Source of the DNA: Hellea sp.
GTDB taxonomy: Bacteria > Pseudomonadota > Alphaproteobacteria > Caulobacterales > Maricaulaceae
Direction of reading: 5' to 3'
Assembly (NCBI GenBank): GCA_020628635.1
Contig: JAHDEU010000003.1
Span: 1 to 22,505 of the forward strand
DNA length: 22,505 nt
Shown here piece after piece: positions 21,424 through 22,505 of this stretch. Every line of letters begins with the position of its first letter. Positions within the stretch are counted from its first letter, which is position 1. The notes beneath the pieces were generated by a model. It did no database searches, had not been told where the DNA came from, and was given only the letters and a program-made list of their open reading frames with translations. The position numbers and the translations under genes were made by a program.

Positions 21424-22505
21424 TTACGCCGCTTCGCGCGCGACCTTGTAGGCGTCCAGCACGCGCTCTCGCGCCTGTTTGTGATCGACCATCGGCTTCG
21501 GGTAATCCTTGCCCAGCTCCACGCCGGCGTCCGCCAGCACCGACTTCGGCGCGGTCCAGGGCTGGTGGATGTATTTGGTCGGCAGTTTCGCCAGCTCCGG
21601 CACCCACTTACGCACATAGTCGCCCTTGGGGTCGAACTTCTCGCCCTGGCCGAACGGGTTGAACACGCGGAAATAGGGCGCGGCATCGGCACCCGTTCCG
21701 GCCACCCATTGCCAGCTCGCCGCATTGCTCGCGAGGTCCGCTTCCAGCAGCGTGTCCCAGAACCACGCTTCGCCGTCGCGCCAGTCGATCAGCAGGTGCT
21801 TGATGAGAAAGCTCGCCACCACCATGCGCACCCGGTTGTGCATCCAGCCCGTGTCCCAGAGCTGGCGCATGCCCGCATCCACGAATGGATAGCCCGTCCT
21901 GCCCTTGGCCCAGGCGTGCAGGTCGGCCTCGTCGTGACGCCATTCCATGTGGTCGAACTTGTCGGAGAAATTCTCCGTCGCCAGCTCCGGATTGTAGAAG
22001 AGCAGCGTGTAGGAGAACTCGCGCCAGCCGATCTCGGTGAGGAATTTGCGCGAGCCGGGTTCGTTGTCTTTCACCGCATTCCACACGAAACGCGGGCTGA
22101 TCTCGCCATGGGCGAAGTGCGGCGACAGCATGGATGTCAGATCGAGGTCCGGTCGGTCGCGCCCTTCCGCATAATCCGCGATCGGTCCGGCGAGGAACTC
22201 CTCCAGCCGATCCTTCGCGCCCGCCTCGCCGGGAGTGTGGTGCTTCATCATCTTGGAGCCCCAATCGGGCGTGGTCGGCAGCAGGCCCCAATCGTCCAGT
22301 TCGTCCGATCCGACATTGCCCGACACGCAGTCCAGTTCGTCCGGCGCGGCGATCGGCTCGCCCACGCTGAGCCCCTCTTTCGCCGCCCGCCAGAAGGGCG
22401 TGAAGACGCGGTAGGGCGTGCCGGATTTGGTGGTCACTTCCCACGGCTCGACCAGCAGATTGCCCTTGAAGCTCTCGGCCGTGATGCCGCGCTCGGTCAG
22501 GTCGT
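21424..22505 (-). CDS. Class I deoxyribodipyrimidine photolyase, 5' end beyond window
   Basis: 360 residues are visible, reading into the window edge without a start codon; the first visible ones are DLTERGITAESFKGNLLVEP, the usual run just before the antenna/FAD linker. The visible part is the C-terminal FAD-binding domain: SPHFAHGEISPR, EFSYTLLFYNPELATENF, YPFVDAGMRQLWDTGWMHNR, RMVVASFLIKHLLIDWRDGE, WQWVAGTGADAAPYFRVFNP and YIHQPWTAP. This is the classic class I CPD photolyase pattern, unlike the class II-like enzyme at 3172-4683. Conserved Trp residues of the electron-transfer chain appear present. It repairs UV dimers using FADH- and light. Its stop adjoins the inverted-repeat element. 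Confidence 0.93.
   Translation of the reverse strand, partial: DLTERGITAESFKGNLLVEPWEVTTKSGTPYRVFTPFWRAAKEGLSVGEPIAAPDELDCVSGNVGSDELDDWGLLPTTPDWGSKMMKHHTPGEAGAKDRLEEFLAGPIADYAEGRDRPDLDLTSMLSPHFAHGEISPRFVWNAVKDNEPGSRKFLTEIGWREFSYTLLFYNPELATENFSDKFDHMEWRHDEADLHAWAKGRTGYPFVDAGMRQLWDTGWMHNRVRMVVASFLIKHLLIDWRDGEAWFWDTLLEADLASNAASWQWVAGTGADAAPYFRVFNPFGQGEKFDPKGDYVRKWVPELAKLPTKYIHQPWTAPKSVLADAGVELGKDYPKPMVDHKQARERVLDAYKVAREAA

Noticed and set aside
1..22505. CRISPR arrays, complete insertion sequences, rRNA genes or plasmid origin
   Set aside because: No regularly spaced repeats, transposase, rRNA or iteron pattern was seen; the only mobile-like feature is the transposase-less element at 21138-21422.

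Overview
The window is G+C-rich bacterial DNA with tightly packed genes. It looks alphaproteobacterial, probably from the Caulobacterales/Hyphomonadaceae/Maricaulales part of the class. The reasons are a LOV sensor and HWE-type kinase-like proteins, many small Crp/Fnr-type regulators, an ast (arginine succinyltransferase) operon with an M20 hydrolase, and a GTTC-N7-GTTC (alphaproteobacterial LexA-type) operator. Genus cannot be read from the sequence.

Positions 1-10137 form an unusual sensory/regulatory cluster. It holds four different Crp/Fnr-family regulators (225-989 +, 2190-2984 -, 5018-5818 +, 7121-7927 +) and three proteins resembling PAS- or LOV-HWE histidine kinases (1089-2111, 8054-9178, 9175-10137, all +). 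All three have lost the phosphoacceptor histidine (Asp, Ser and Tyr at that site), and two have also lost the ATP-binding N-box. Two of the regulators lie directly upstream of such proteins. A class II-like photolyase (3172-4683 +) sits inside the cluster, so blue light/DNA damage is a reasonable theme. Also here are a 51-aa acidic protein (4680-4835 -), a bidirectional terminator (5852-5886), an 87-aa DUF5710 protein whose promoter overlaps a LexA-type box (5908-6171 -), and a PepSY-like membrane protein (6291-6830 -).

Positions 10147-15108 (minus strand) are an arginine-catabolic operon, astA-astB-M20 hydrolase-astD, in which every junction is a 4-nt ATGA overlap. astC and astE are not in the window; the M20 enzyme may replace AstE. 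Just upstream is tRNA-Leu(CAA) (15292-15375 -), with a decayed copy of a tRNA 3' half abutting it (15209-15241).

Positions 15531-22505 hold more ordinary genes: a c-heme lipoprotein of a family I do not recognise, a YqaA/VTT-type membrane protein, glutamate racemase (murI), a GT39-family glycosyltransferase, a lipoprotein form of MsrA, and a class I photolyase cut by the window end. Between msrA and this photolyase lies a 285-bp element made of nested inverted repeats (21138-21422), either a MITE-like insertion or a structured RNA.
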